Below, piece after piece: positions 23,414-34,455 of a stretch of DNA of 64,000 bases. Below the pieces are notes generated by a model. That model had not been told where the DNA came from. It did not search any database and saw only the letters and a program-made list of their open reading frames with translations. Every line of letters starts with the position of its first letter. Within the stretch, counting starts at the first letter, position 1. The stretch comes from Epiperipatus broadwayi (Eukaryota; Onychophora; Udeonychophora; Euonychophora; Peripatidae). Both the position numbers and the translations under genes were made by a program. The stretch lies in the NCBI GenBank assembly GCA_028023455.1, contig JAQFVV010000030.1, positions 7,274,501 through 7,338,500 of the forward strand, written 5' to 3'.

Positions 23414-25100
23414 ATTTAAAATTGAAGATTAAATTTATTTTTAGATTTTAACATTAATATTTTATTTTTTTTAATTTAAATTACTATTTTAAATAGATCG
23501 CACAGATGGATATTTAAATTATATTTTACTTTAGCATGTCGAGCATAGTTAGTCTACATAGTTTTTTTTTTCACTTAAAAACTTATCAAAACATTCATTC
23601 AATCTCAGACTAAAAATTTGTAGTCAACCCAATGCCTGCTTCCAGATATATAGTAGCAATCAATGCAATACGAAGATGCTAGCATAAAATCACGCCACAG
23701 GAATGTGCATCTGGCAGCGTGATATTATTTGAAGGAAATGATCCAGGTCTAGATCAGGAAAGTGCCTCTGTCTGACTAAGGAATCATGTATATAAATTTT
23801 TTTTAAAGAGTGCTACGTATGGGGGAAAGCGGTCTTTCTGCCGTCTTATAAATCCCTGTCCATAGAGCTAGGAGGGGTCAATGGTGCAGGAAATACATCT
23901 GCGACCATTTTCAACGATATGACTGCCTCTTTGGGGTCATGCATTCAGTTGGGCACGTTGCCCTGTATGCTAAACACGCTTCACATTACATTAATATAAA
24001 CGTCTATATATCTCTCCACTAGCACTGACACAACCACAAAACAAATAGCCTGAAATTAAAATCCCTTAAATTAAACATAAACGAATTTAAACAGTTATTA
24101 CTCTTTATCCATGCAGCTATCTACACCCAACTTTAATTTAATACATTTTATTTAACAGATAGAAATAAATAACCTAGTTAAACACAAACATAAATAATTA
24201 AATAAAAAAAATGGAAATGATTGAAATAGCAAACGTATATAAAAACAAATATTTATAATTGATTTAGAGTTCTATTCTTGATCAGATAAGAGTACATTCA
24301 TTTATATTACTTTTTTTTTTTTTTTGGATTGATTACTTATTGACGTTATACGGTAATTATTTAAAAGAAAGTTCAATTGGCAAAAGTTTATACTTTACAG
24401 ATTCTGAGGTCCATCTTCGTGATCACTTATATAGATTGTTTGTTCTTCCTTTTTAAAAATGAAGCCGCCACTTGCCATTCCTTTTTGGTCCCTAACTGGC
24501 ATAGGGAGGTCTCAGCTGGTTGTCCGGAAAATCTAATTCTATTGCAGACTTCCACATCGTGAAAATCTGCAATATAGCTAGTTATAACGACATATTCATA
24601 GTCAGCTCTCAGATAACAATTATAATAATAATTTGGCTTTTATATTTTTATTAGTCTCTTATCATGAGATCTTGAGATTCAACGAGCAAGACGTCACTAA
24701 TCCATTCGTGTTTCAGTTATGGTCCGTGCTCGTGTTTGCATTGGTCATTTAATTCCTTTGTATTCTCTTATCTGACCATTTAATTTATTTTACATGCCTC
24801 ACGAGGTAGTTTGCTTTTGAACAATCATTTAATTAATAAGACAATCACTTCCATTTTCTAAGACTATAGAAATCAACATTATTTCTATTTTTAAAATATC
24901 AATCTTTATATCTTTACTTTTTACAAAAAAAATTACTTTCAAATATTTTTTAAAAGTTTTTAAAGTTGTCCATCATGCGATCTATATATACGTTAAACAG
25001 TTTTTAAATTAAGTTTTTTTTTCTTTTTAATAAATCAATTTTTATTTATGGTCTTTTATTTTAATTTTAAAATAATGTGACGGGATATTATATTGGTTTT
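23414..25100. other. Intron filler with one GC-richer island
   Basis: The stretch 23620-23980 is clearly less AT-rich than its surroundings and contains a run of unique-looking sequence, but no frame, tRNA-like arm or shared repeat was found. A frame at 24377-24562 has no recognised domain. Confidence 0.4.
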
Positions 25101-25111
25101 TTAGATCTAAT

Positions 25112-25167
25112 GTCCCAACTCCTCACTGAAGAGACCCACAGGTCGAAACCGGTCTGGGGATGGGGAC
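25112..25167 (+). ncRNA. Type I hammerhead ribozyme motif, best-formed in the window
   Basis: Core CTGAAGA (25126-25132) satisfies CUGANGA. Stem II GACC/GGTC (25133-25136 with 25141-25144) is perfect with tetraloop CACA. GAAA is at 25145-25148. Stem III is ACC/GGT with no loop, which favours a dimer. The cleavage triplet is GTC at 25152-25154. Proximal stem I is TCCTCA with TGGGGA (one G-U pair). Distal stem I is GTCCC (25112-25116) with GGGAC (25163-25167). All core bases are present. The host repeat around it is short and its limits are not clear. Confidence 0.78.
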
Positions 25168-25179
25168 CATTTAAAATAA

Positions 25180-27490
25180 AAATGATTTGAATGCCTTCTC
25201 TTGTAGTAGCATTTATCATAAATAAAAAAAAAAAGCTTGTTTAGAGCTATTAACACGCTCTTAATTTTACATATTATAACCCTAGTAGCAGGAGTGTAAC
25301 TGCTATGTAATCAGATTTGAAGAATTATGTGTATGCATATATATATATGATAAGGAGAAAATACACTTCAATTAAACAGCATTTGAAAATTTTTTTGTTT
25401 TCCCCTATTTCAAATCATGTCATAAATAAAATTTTATCAATTCCTACAAAAAATAGAATGGTGAGTTCAAATTCTGTAAAAAGAATTATGAATTAACAAT
25501 ATTGTATTATTTATAAATAAAATAATAAAAGCTGGCAAAGAATGTGTGTTAAATAAAGAAAAGAAAGTAAACAGCTATTTCGTTTTGTTGAAGAATACAA
25601 TGGAATATTCCCCCCTAGGATCCGAGGTGGTAGAATATTCTACATTATGGTATAGGTGATAACTAGTGTGGATTTACAGATTCCAAACTGGGAGATATAC
25701 ATTAAAGCATTTGAAATGAGCTATGCAGAGAAGAGTTTGCATTGCTTCTAATTGAAATTGTATCACTTATATTATAAGCTGAAAGAATATTTTATTACGG
25801 TGGCAAATATTTTGACATGTTAGGCTAGGCAGGTCCTGAGTATGCACTCCCATCCAGTTAAGTGTATGAAGTTATATCTCTACCTCTTATAATTGGCCAG
25901 TAAAGAGAAAGAACCATACTACACAGCTCAATTGCTGAAGACTTATATAGATTTTATATGCACTATACTATCCAGTGCTTAAAAAAAAATATAGCTTTAA
26001 AAAAATTTATGAAGATGATGACCAGATGGTAATTATAGAGAAGGAAACTGATGTTGGAAACCTAGGGTTTAGGATATTTAATATTTGTTGTTGTTTTTTT
26101 AGTTAAGATATTAAGCTATTTATTCTATAATATTGAAAAGAGACTTTAAACTTACAAAAATTGAAATAAATGAATTATTGCATATGTTATCCTGTAGATT
26201 TACATTTGAATTATGAGTATAAACTCAAACTGAAGTAAATTAAATGAGGCATTATTCTTCACTTCATATACATATGTGGAATTACTAGAAGTAAAACTAA
26301 AATCTAGGACCTGCTTGTTAATAAAGTATATTAATTATTATATGATTGATTTTATATCTATATATCAAACTACTAAATGAGAAGCAAATGAAATATATAA
26401 ACTGTTAGTTAAAGTTATATTAATTATTATGGGTTCAATTTGAGATCTATATTTGGAATTATTATTATAAGCTATAACCAAAGTACATAAAATTTTGTTT
26501 TATTAATAAATGGTTATATTGTTTTATTAATCCAGTTCATTTGTTTTTATAAGTTTAAATATTATAACTTCAACACACACATGTGCTAGTTCATAAAAAT
26601 ATCCACTACTCTGAGAACATGTGAAACACTAAGGAATGTACTAGGATGTTATGGTAATAATTTGTAAATAATGATAGTTATCTTGCATAATTGTAAGTAA
26701 ACAATCTCTTTTGAGGAGGTTTGATGCTGGGAGTTTTTTCCAAAAGCAAATAAAAAACAATAAATTACTTTAGAGTGATTGTAGTTATAAAACTATCACC
26801 ATCTTCCCTGTAGTTGAATTTAATAATATAGATTTAAACCATGATTTATAAAATTCACAGATATGTGTAGGAGATATTCTTACATTTATAACTATATGTT
26901 TATCCTTAATGAACATGAAAGATCTTTTATATCTATAGTATATCATGGTTTTGGGTTTAAACTCAAACTATTGAGGTATTTATTACAAGAATAACCAAGT
27001 GAAGTATATTCCTCGTTCATAATAATTCGTTTAGTGTTACAGTATATAGCTAATTTGTGTAATTAATTTAAAATCAGTCCATGCTAATTTCGTGTAAATT
27101 TTGATAGAGTGAATAATTATGTTATTGTTGTGTGGTAATTATTTTTTGTAATAAAGCTTTATTTATGTACAATATCATATATATATATTTATATTCACAC
27201 ACTTATTTATATATAACTCTATACGTATTTCAACTTGTCAACAAAATAATTTTTTCATACACAGACGTTTTGATTGGTTAACAAATATTTCAAAAATATT
27301 TGTCTGAAAAATAAACATATAACACTAAAATTTTCAAAAGTTATATAATACAAATTTACAAATTGAAACAATATTTGGAATTATATATATATTACTATTA
27401 AAAACACAATTTCGACGTTTTCATTAGTTTTTTTTTTTTTTTATTACGAAGTTTTAAATCAAATAATGTTGGTAAAATTATTAGAAAAGC
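25180..27490. other. Intron filler, no recognised feature
   Basis: AT-rich sequence, several A/T runs and no shared repeat. No splice-bounded exon with recognisable coding content was seen. Confidence 0.4.
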
Positions 27491-27492
27491 TT

Positions 27493-27592
27493 GTGTTGTC
27501 AAGCGTTGTTGGCCTAACGATTAGCATAGCTGACTTCCAAGCAGCTGGTCCGGGTTCGCTTCCCTGTCAACGAATTTGACATATATATATAT
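27493..27592 (+). mobile_element. tRNA-derived SINE, family 1 variant
   Basis: Contains GTTGTTGGCCTAACGATTAGC, an anticodon-like arm GCTG-ACTTCCAAG-CAGC and GGTCCGGGTTCGCTTCCC. CGTTG at its start can pair with CAACG near its end, giving a near-cloverleaf with a TCC anticodon-like loop. The tail is a TA run. The flanks AGCTTGTGTTG and AGCTGTGTTG look like an imperfect target duplication. I call it a SINE and not a tRNA gene because the acceptor and anticodon stems are imperfect and it has a SINE tail. Confidence 0.65.
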
Positions 27593-28043
27593 AAGCTGTG
27601 TTGCAAAAAAAAAAAAAAAACTTCATATGTTTTTAATTTTCAGTCTCTAAAACTTTTACATGTTTGAACATTTTTTTGGAGATAACGTTTTTTAAAAATT
27701 TATTTAACAAAATATGTACAATATTATATATATATACAAGATTTGTTTTTAATATGTAAAATAAAACCATCCACAATAATATGTAGTCAATTAATATCTT
27801 CTGTTGTTGATTTTCAATAATTATTAATGGTTCTGATGCATAGATCAGTTAATAAATAATGTTACTAGACAGGAATTTAACATTTTAATTGTACAGTTAA
27901 ATCATAAACTTTAATGAACCACTCATTTAAAATGTACAGAAATCGTATTAATCTTATTTTTAACAAATCTTTAAATAACTTTAAATATTTGATATTAAAT
28001 TTTAGTTTTTTTTATTTATTTAAAATTATTATTTTATTTATAG

Positions 28044-28180
28044 ATGTTGATCGATTAGAATTGATTCATAGAACAGATCCAAAATCTCTCATTTGCTCAG
28101 AATCTAGAGTCCAACAAGCTCTGGTTGACAAACATAACTCTCTAAGAAGGAAACAATTTTCAATGAATATGCTGAAAATG
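28044..28180 (+). CDS. CAP/CRISP-family secreted protein, exon with start of CAP domain
   Basis: The acceptor TTTATTTATAG precedes it and the donor GTAAGA follows. The 137-bp exon starts with two bases completing a split codon and ends in phase 0. It encodes Asp-Val-Asp-Arg-Leu, then a Val-Gln-Gln-Ala-Leu-Val helix and Asp-Lys-His-Asn-Ser-Leu-Arg-Arg, ending Asn-Met-Leu-Lys-Met. This is the hallmark start of the CAP (CRISP/antigen 5/PR-1) domain: a VxxHNxLRR helix and an NMLKM strand that normally runs into a conserved Trp encoded by the next exon. The frame upstream of the acceptor is intronic. The next CAP exon (Ala-Gln-x-Trp-Ala and Cys-containing) was not found, so it probably lies beyond the window or is too diverged to see. 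The phase matches the signal-peptide exon at 10345-10435. Confidence 0.82.
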
Positions 28181-28589
28181 GTAAGATATAGTATTATTTG
28201 TACCTCAGACTTTTAATAATTGTCAATATTTAATTATTTATTACAGCATTGCCAAAATTATTTGTTTTTGTATAATAAATAAAATTAATTTGATGTTCAC
28301 ATTATTTTTATCGATTTTTCAGGAATGAAATGTAATAAAAATAGTATATATTTTAAAAAAAATTACCTTAATAATAGCTAAAACTATAAGAAATATTTTT
28401 CATCTAGTAATTATACAAAAATCTCTTCCAAGTTTGTCAATCTTTTCCCTGATAATCTTCAAAACAGGGTCTATACTTTTAGCCTTTTTTTCCTTACTTT
28501 ATTTTCTACTAACTGTTGTTGTTGTTTTTTAATGTTTAATATATATATATAACTTTATCTTTCTTATTGCATTGCCAAATCCATATAAT

Positions 28590-28800
28590 ATTAATATCAA
28601 TTAATTTCTTTATTACGTTTACAAAGCTTTATATAATTATAACCCACTATTGATGTTCATGTATATTTGTATTCTTGTATTTGTACTTGAGTTTGTTATA
28701 GTTCTGAAGAAGATTGCTGGGGCAATCAAAACTACAAATAGTAGGTTATAATTATATAAAGCATTGTAAAAGTAATAAAGAAAGTAAATGATATTAATAT
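28590..28800. repeat. Hairpin element, family C, with HHR-like motif
   Basis: Arms 28590-28655 and 28737-28798 are inverted to each other (TTTCTTTATTAC, TATATAATTATAACC and their complements). The segment between them carries a hammerhead-like motif. Related copies are at 63612-63765 and, in part, 38690-38800 (minus). Confidence 0.7.
28696..28751 (+). ncRNA. Hammerhead-like motif, G12 changed to A (family C)
   Basis: Core CTGAAGA (28704-28710). A bulged A is followed by stem II GATTGC/GCAATC (six pairs, loop TGGG), then AAAAC where GAAAC is expected. Stem III is ACTA/TAGT with loop CAAA and cleavage base A28743. Stem I is TTATAGTT (28696-28703) with GGTTATAA (28744-28751), all eight paired with three wobbles. 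Every helix is intact but the catalytic G12 is A, so cleavage should be abolished or very slow. Confidence 0.6.
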
Positions 28801-28860
28801 TCTATATATATGAAAAACAAAAACAAGTTATAATCACGTTAACTTGCTGTCGCTTGTATT

Positions 28861-29066
28861 TATGATCAATAGATGGCGTTTTACCAAAACACTGACCAAG
28901 CATATGTTTGTTTACATAAACGACAAAAGAGTCAGAAATTAGCTTGAAATCAGCTGATTTGAGGGTGGGCGAACAAAAGAGATAGTGAATTCTGACTCTT
29001 TTGTCGTTTATGTAAACAAACATATGCTTGGTCGGTGTTTTTGGTAAAATGCCATCTATTGATCAT
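28861..29066. repeat. Palindromic repeat, family B
   Basis: Arms 28861-28937 and 28991-29066 pair over about 76 bp with few differences, around a 53-bp spacer. Arm content (GATGGCGTTTTACC, TGTTTACATAAACG) parallels the 22.6 kb palindrome. AT microsatellite flanks both sides. An open frame on the minus strand across it is only a result of the repeat. Confidence 0.72.
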
Positions 29067-29591
29067 ATATATATATATATTAAACTGTAGTGATATATGA
29101 TGATGTCAACTGGCAGATGGCATTCAAGTCAGTCAGCAATGAAACTTCACTTTAAACTGTCAGAAGAAAGCATTTATAATTTGCTGTAAAATACATTGGA
29201 AATTTTATATATAGGCATAATCCCATTACATATAATCACCAAAAATAGAAACAACATTGACCTTACTTAATACTACTAATACTGGGACTATGGATAATAA
29301 TATATAGATGAAAACTTGAAGGAAATTGCTATAAAATGAACTTTTAAATCTAACTCACATTTAACTTATTCCAGTAATACATTACATAATGATTAACAAC
29401 ATATTGTCCTACCAAATCTGTGACCAGGAGCTTGAATCTTGTGGAAAACCTTTTCCAGTTTTCAGGCAAGCTTAGATTTTTATTAGAGAACTCATTCACC
29501 TCATTACCAATTAATAGTTTAATAGTATTTAAATATTTTTAGTTAGATATAAAATTAAAAAGTGCACATAACAGTAACTAAATGTTATCAT

Positions 29592-29892
29592 TATTAAAAC
29601 AGGAAAAACTCTCCATACAGTAGTGCCACTCAATGCAAGATGGAGTAATCAATGGATGCCAGAAGGCTTGTGCAATGCTCTCAGATCCAAGGCTCCTCAC
29701 TGACAAAAGCCACAAGCTAGAAACTAGTCTGGGGATATTGGATGAGTAGGTACTAGATAGGAATTTTATGCACAAGCCTCCTGGCATCCATTGATTACTC
29801 TGACTTGCACTGAGTGGCATTACTATATGGAGAGTTTTGCTGTTTTAATAACAGTTATGAACAAGCATAAGAAATGATGTTCATGTGATGTT
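29592..29892. mobile_element. Hairpin element, family A, with 13 bp target duplication
   Basis: A 301-bp element flanked by the perfect direct repeat TAAATGTTATCAT (29579-29591 and 29893-29905). Its arms (29598-29674 and 29770-29850) are inverted copies of the outer family A sequence. One hammerhead motif lies between them. The right end carries the AACAGTTATGAACAAGC and CATGTGATGT terminus also seen (inverted) at 5541 and 49241. The clean duplication shows that the hairpin moved as a unit. Confidence 0.82.
29685..29743 (+). ncRNA. Hammerhead motif, G8 changed to A (family A)
   Basis: Distal stem I ATCCAA/TTGGAT and proximal CCTCA/TGGGG are intact. GAAA is at 29720-29723 and GTC at 29727-29729. 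The core reads CTGACAA (29700-29706), so the catalytic G8 is A. The sister copy at 61677 has CTGACGA, so a CpG to CpA transition explains the change. Predicted inactive. Confidence 0.62.
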
Positions 29893-29905
29893 TAAATGTT
29901 ATCAT

Positions 29906-31140
29906 GTTAGAAGAATAGTAGAAAATAGAAAATTATCAAAAATAATGAGTATTAGAAAGTTGAAAGATAATTATAGTAATGTATAATTATGTTGTCTGTT
30001 TTTTATTATAAAATTTGACATTTTTTTACACTGTTAGTTTATATATATACAGTATATGAATTATATGCATCTCTCTTCCTTTCTATAAATATTTATTGGG
30101 TATTGAATTCAGATTATTAACACAATCCACAGATTGTGAATAGTGAAATGACCCTCTGATATAAAGATTAATTCATATAATAAACAAACAATAATAATCA
30201 AGAATGTCTTCCAGCTAATAAATATATAGATAGAGTATTTATAGATTAAGACCTGTTTAAACCACTGCTATCGATAATGACAGATGGTGAGGTGTCATAT
30301 AAAGTGTTAATGAAAACAGATTTCTTATGAATTAATGCTATACCAGGCAAAAGAATTTCAAAGTAGAGTACACTGGGATAAGCCCAAGTAATCAGACATC
30401 AAACTTTAAACAAACCCAATTTAGTTCAGAGAGAAAAAAATGGATAACTAAAAGTGAAAAGTTTTTGTTATGGAAAATTAAGTCAAATAGCTCTATACAC
30501 GTAAATGATTCTATAAAGAAGGTAAAATTTATGAACAAAAAATTACATATTGATTATATGTATAAAAATAAAGAAGGAAAACAGATTAATGTTAAAAATG
30601 GTCACTGTGGAGGAGAATCAGTCACGTGAGCATTGAAAATACTAAACATATAATTATCAAACAAATGATAGTAATAATAGAGATTTGTAAAAATATCAAT
30701 TATGTCAAAAACAAACTAGATAACCTGGCTGCTAAATCTATTAATATGGCATGTCTGTAGAAAATAGAATTAAAAGCATAAACATTAAATGGAAATAAAT
30801 ATTCCTACATATATTTGAGATGGTGAGAGTAATGATGAAGTTTAATAATAAAGAAGCAGCACATATTACAATATTTCCAATCATTTTCTTATTAGAATAA
30901 TAATAATACATTCTTTTTAAAACAAAGTTAACTTTACATTGCATTTAATTTTTGTTAGCCCTATTAGCACAATGGAATGACTTAGCAAGTTTCAAAAAAG
31001 TTATATAATTTTTTTTCTCTCTAGAACAATATTGATATATCAACAAGTCACATCTTTTATTCTTCAGCTAATTAGATATGCATTTTTTATATTTAAAAGA
31101 GGGAGATGTTTGTAAAAATAAAATACATTTTTTTATAAAA
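29906..31140. other. Non-coding stretch, no recognised feature
   Basis: AT-rich with only short chance frames. It lies downstream of the CAP exon and is presumably intronic if the gene continues past the window. Confidence 0.4.
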
Positions 31141-32290
31141 ATTTATTTTAAATATAAGCTTTTACTAACTTGAATATAGATGAACCATATAGTTTTGAGA
31201 ATCCCCAGCAAGCTATATAAAAACTAATAGTCAGTAAAAAAAGTAGAATGAGGCCACCTACACTTTCTTTGATCATATATAAGCATACCATTTTCTTACA
31301 TACTTGATTTATATAAACTAATATAATTTCAAGACAACTATAAGTTATTGGAAAATCACTTTAACCAATCAGAGAGAAATGCTTAACTTTATATTTAACA
31401 CACTTTTAATATTAAATTAATCTTCAGTTAATAGATGTAAATATAAGTTTTAATAGCTTAAATATAGATAAAATAATGCATAAGCACTGAAAATCCTCAG
31501 TGAGCTTTATATTAACTGTCAGTAAATTTAAAATGTAGAATGAGTCCACTTACACTTTAGGTTTGATCATATATAAGCATACCATTTACCTCTGATTGGT
31601 TATAATGATTTCAAAATGGTATGCTTATATATGATCAAAGCTAAAGTATAGATTGTCTCATTCTACATTTTACATTTATTGACAATTAGTTTGCATATAG
31701 CTCACTAGGGTTTTCCAATACTTGCACATTATTTCATCTATTTATTAAATAAATATCAAACACATTATTTCATCTATATTCCAAGATAGTAAAGGATTAT
31801 ATTTACAACTATTAACTGAAGATTAATTTAATAATAAGTGGTTGTTAAATATCTGATTGGTTATAGTGATTTCAGAATAGAACCTACCCTGGCACATCTC
31901 TGAGGAGTGTCAAAGCACAAACCATGGTCAGGGGTTTGGGGGGGGGGTTTCCTGACAGAGATCTTTTAAATGCTTTCTCTGGCTAAGCATTTAACACAAA
32001 GCTTGTTGAGGAATTGGCAATCCTCATTGTTTATAACTTACAAGTTTAAGAGAATAGGGTCATGTGATCTATGACTCTTATTTTGACTATTTAGCTTATA
32101 GTTGTCTTGAAATTACATTAGTACATATAAATAATAATCTGCATATAAGTATATCAATAAATGGTATACTTATATATGATCAAAGCTAATATGTAGGTGG
32201 GCTCAGTTAATTTACATATAGCTTGCTGGGATTTTTCAATATTTTCACATTATTTAATAACTTATTTTGTATAATCTATTGAAAACCTTA
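31141..32290. repeat. Nested palindrome (family E), four arms around an HHR-like motif
   Basis: Two arms in one orientation (about 31141-31300 and 31385-31600) face two in the other (about 31615-31860 and 32105-32290). They share TTTGATCATATATAAGCATACCATT-type sequence, the GTAGAATGAG step and the CAGCAAGCTATAT step. The inner pair is almost continuous, so 31600-31615 is the tip of a long hairpin. Between the inner and last arms (31870-32090) is a less AT-rich block with a poly-G run and a hammerhead-like motif. Confidence 0.65.
31890..31940 (+). ncRNA. Hammerhead-like motif, damaged
   Basis: CTGAGGA (31900-31906) fits the core consensus. Stem II is GTG/CAC with loop TCAAAG, and stem III is ACC-AT-GGT followed by C (31929). 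The expected GAAAC reads AAAC, so G12 is missing or replaced. Stem I pairs only at its first three positions. The resemblance could be partly chance; its place inside a palindrome array is the main reason to list it. Confidence 0.35.
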
Positions 32291-32564
32291 TACATAATAA
32301 AATAATATTAATATTTCATTTTTTATGTTTATAAGATAATTTTAGATTTAGTAATAATTAGTTCTGTATTACATATGCGATTACACAATCCTCTACTTCC
32401 TACTACATGGAGAGTTTTTGCCTGTTTAATAAAAATAATTATTAGTTTTTGGTCAATGATATATTATTTAATAGAGAATGTATGATTAAAAATTTAATAT
32501 TTATGCTTATATATGATTTTTATTTTCTCTTGAAATGCATTCTTTTTTCCTTTATATATATATC

Positions 32565-32730
32565 ATTTTCAACAATTATCAATCAACTGCAGCAGGATAA
32601 AGGTCTCTCAACTTCAATCTATATTTTCAATCTCTAGCCTCTCTCTTCCACATCACCATACACACTTCCTTATTTCATCCATTCATTTCATATGTGGCCT
32701 TTTTCTGGGTCTTTTACAATCTCTTGGTAT
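32565..32730 (-). pseudogene. RTE-type LINE fragment, 3' piece
   Basis: Matches 42750-42913 of the RTE copy (reverse transcriptase C-terminal tail and 3' end). It is separated from its continuation at 33769 by the PLE insertion. The join falls in the sequence TTTACAATCTCTTGG, which is uninterrupted at 42900. Confidence 0.8.
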
Positions 32731-33755
32731 TATATAATTTTAAATCTTCTCATTCGATAATTTAATTTATAAACCAAATAAGCGTATGTCACGCTTGAAT
32801 GTGAAGCTATAATAATATACAGGAATTAATATACGCTAAGCGCTTTCGAGGTCCTTTACCTCATATTCATAGCGGTGCTGTGAGCTGCAAAATGTAAAAA
32901 ATGGAGCGGGAGAAGTGGTATGCAAAGCATATGCAAATGGACTAAATAGTCCAGCGTTTAGAGATGTCGAGGCAGGTGTCACGTCTGTTGATAGAGTTGT
33001 TATTGTTATTGATGTAGTACGCTTCTCTGATCTTCCGCTTAATGTCGTTTTTCTCGATACAGACTATTTTAGGGTGGGAAGGTTCAAATAAATGTCCAGT
33101 CTTCTTGGAGTGTTCCAGAAATGTTGATGAGTTATCGTTGTTTTTCATAGCTCTATTATATGTGTATCTGTGTTGTGCTGTCCGGGTGATTGTGCCTGCC
33201 TTGGTTTCTCCAAAATAAATGGCGCGGCAACCGGGTTGTGGGCAAGTTATGCTGTAAACGACATGAGGGGTCTGAGAAGGTTCTATTTTGTCCTTGGAGT
33301 TATTGATGAGACGGTTAGTGCAAGGGGGTGTATGAAAGCTGATTTTAAATTTATTGTCTAAAATCTTGATTAGTTGGTGGGAGATTTTAGGTATGTGTGG
33401 AAGAGTGATATATGGAAGTTTAATGTTGTTTTTATTAATGGTGATTTTTGTATGAAACTGTTTGATTTTGTTGTTGATAGTGTGGAGTTTATAGCCTGCC
33501 TGTAGTAGATCTTTGGTATAGAGATGTATGTTGTTCTTTCGTGACACCTGCTTCGACATCTCTAAACGCTGGACTATTTAGTCCATTTGCATATGCTTTG
33601 CATACCACTTCTCCCGCTCCATTTTTTACATTTTGCAGCTCACAGCACCGCTATGAATATGAGGTAAAGGACCTCGAAAGCGCTTAGCGTATATTAATTC
33701 CTGTATATTATTATAGCTTCACATCCAAGCGTGACATACGCTTAATTGGTTTATA
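32731..33755 (-). mobile_element. 5'-truncated Penelope-like element with inverted 3' end, 13 bp target duplication
   Basis: A 1025-bp insertion in an RTE fragment, flanked by the direct repeat AATCTCTTGGTAT (32718-32730 and 33756-33768). Inverted arms of about 215 bp (32769-32983 and 33540-33755) enclose a GIY-YIG endonuclease frame read on the minus strand. The left arm is the true 3' end of the element. The right arm is the same sequence inverted in front of the 5'-truncated body. This fold-back layout is known for PLEs. Each arm also holds a hairpin GAGGT/ACCTC followed by CGAAAG, a hammerhead-like relic lacking a proper core. About 40 bp of AT-rich sequence (32731-32768) lies beyond the left arm. 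Confidence 0.85.
32942..33559 (-). CDS. GIY-YIG endonuclease domain of a Penelope-like element (truncated ORF)
   Basis: A 205-codon frame. In order it has a linker (residues 1-95) and Val-Val-Tyr-Ser-Ile with Cys-x4-Cys (about 100-110), which form the PLE zinc-like motif. Then come Ile-Tyr-Phe-Gly-Glu-Thr (the GIY-YIG 'YIG' strand, near 115), Arg-Thr-Ala-Gln-His-Arg, His-x3-Lys-Thr-Gly-His, and Arg-Glu-Ala-Tyr-Tyr with the catalytic Glu (near 180). It ends Lys-Arg-Trp-Thr-Ile. The reverse transcriptase that precedes this domain in complete PLEs is absent. Its first seven or so codons lie in the inverted arm, so they are antisense of the element's own C-terminal codons and the Met is an artefact of the fold-back. 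The domain itself has no stop or frameshift. It would nick target DNA in a complete element. Confidence 0.85.
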   Translation of the reverse strand: MSKQVSRKNNIHLYTKDLLQAGYKLHTINNKIKQFHTKITINKNNIKLPYITLPHIPKISHQLIKILDNKFKISFHTPPCTNRLINNSKDKIEPSQTPHVVYSITCPQPGCRAIYFGETKAGTITRTAQHRYTYNRAMKNNDNSSTFLEHSKKTGHLFEPSHPKIVCIEKNDIKRKIREAYYINNNNNSINRRDTCLDISKRWTI

Positions 33756-33768
33756 AATCTCTTGGTAT

Positions 33769-34455
33769 CTAGTTTAAGATTTTAATTGTCCATCTATTTC
33801 ACCTCTTCTAGCAATATGTTCAGTGCAATTCTATTTGTCTCTTAATTCTTAAAATGATTTCATTAACACATTTATTATTTCACACTTGTAATTCATTTTT
33901 TATCTTTCCTTGTTACTCCCAACATTAATCTCTCCATACTTTTTTGAGTGGCCTGAAATATCTGTAGTCTCTTCTGTTAAGTGTCCAAGTCTCAGATCAT
34001 CCAGTAAGAACTAGTAAAACACATTTATTAAAAACCCTCCTTTCAAACATATAGGCTTATTTCTTTTTAATATTAAGTTATTTCTACCCAAAGCATTCCA
34101 ACCAAGTTTAATTCTATGAATAATTTTATCCATTATGTTTCTATCTGTAATAATAATCTGACCAATGTATTTACAGTTGTTATCTTATCTTTTGAGAAAA
34201 TCCATTGAACATTAGTCTTTTTAACCTTTACCTTTAGTCCTATTTTCTAAATTTCATCAGATGAATCCTGTAAAATTTCTTGAAATGCTAAAGCATTATT
34301 TTCACAAAGCACTACATCATCTGTAAAATTTAGATGACTTAAATAATCTCCATTTACTTTCATTCCCGTAACTTCCCATTTTAATCCACAAAACACTTCT
34401 TACAAAATTGCTATAAATTTTTTTTGAGATATGAAGTCACCCTGTTGTATATCCT
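33769..34455 (-). pseudogene. RTE-type LINE fragment, reverse transcriptase part
   Basis: Continues 32565-32730 beyond the PLE and aligns with about 42900-43640 of the RTE copy, down to the region of the motif B/C palm sequences. Many frameshifts and stops. It is 5' truncated at about 34455. Confidence 0.78.

Noticed and set aside
27493-27592. A possible true tRNA gene (TCC anticodon-like loop)
   Set aside because: Acceptor stem only five pairs, nine-base anticodon loop, SINE-type tail and imperfect target duplication; it belongs to the SINE family.
28802-29023. A 73-codon minus-strand frame
   Set aside because: It lies wholly within a palindromic repeat and contains no domain.
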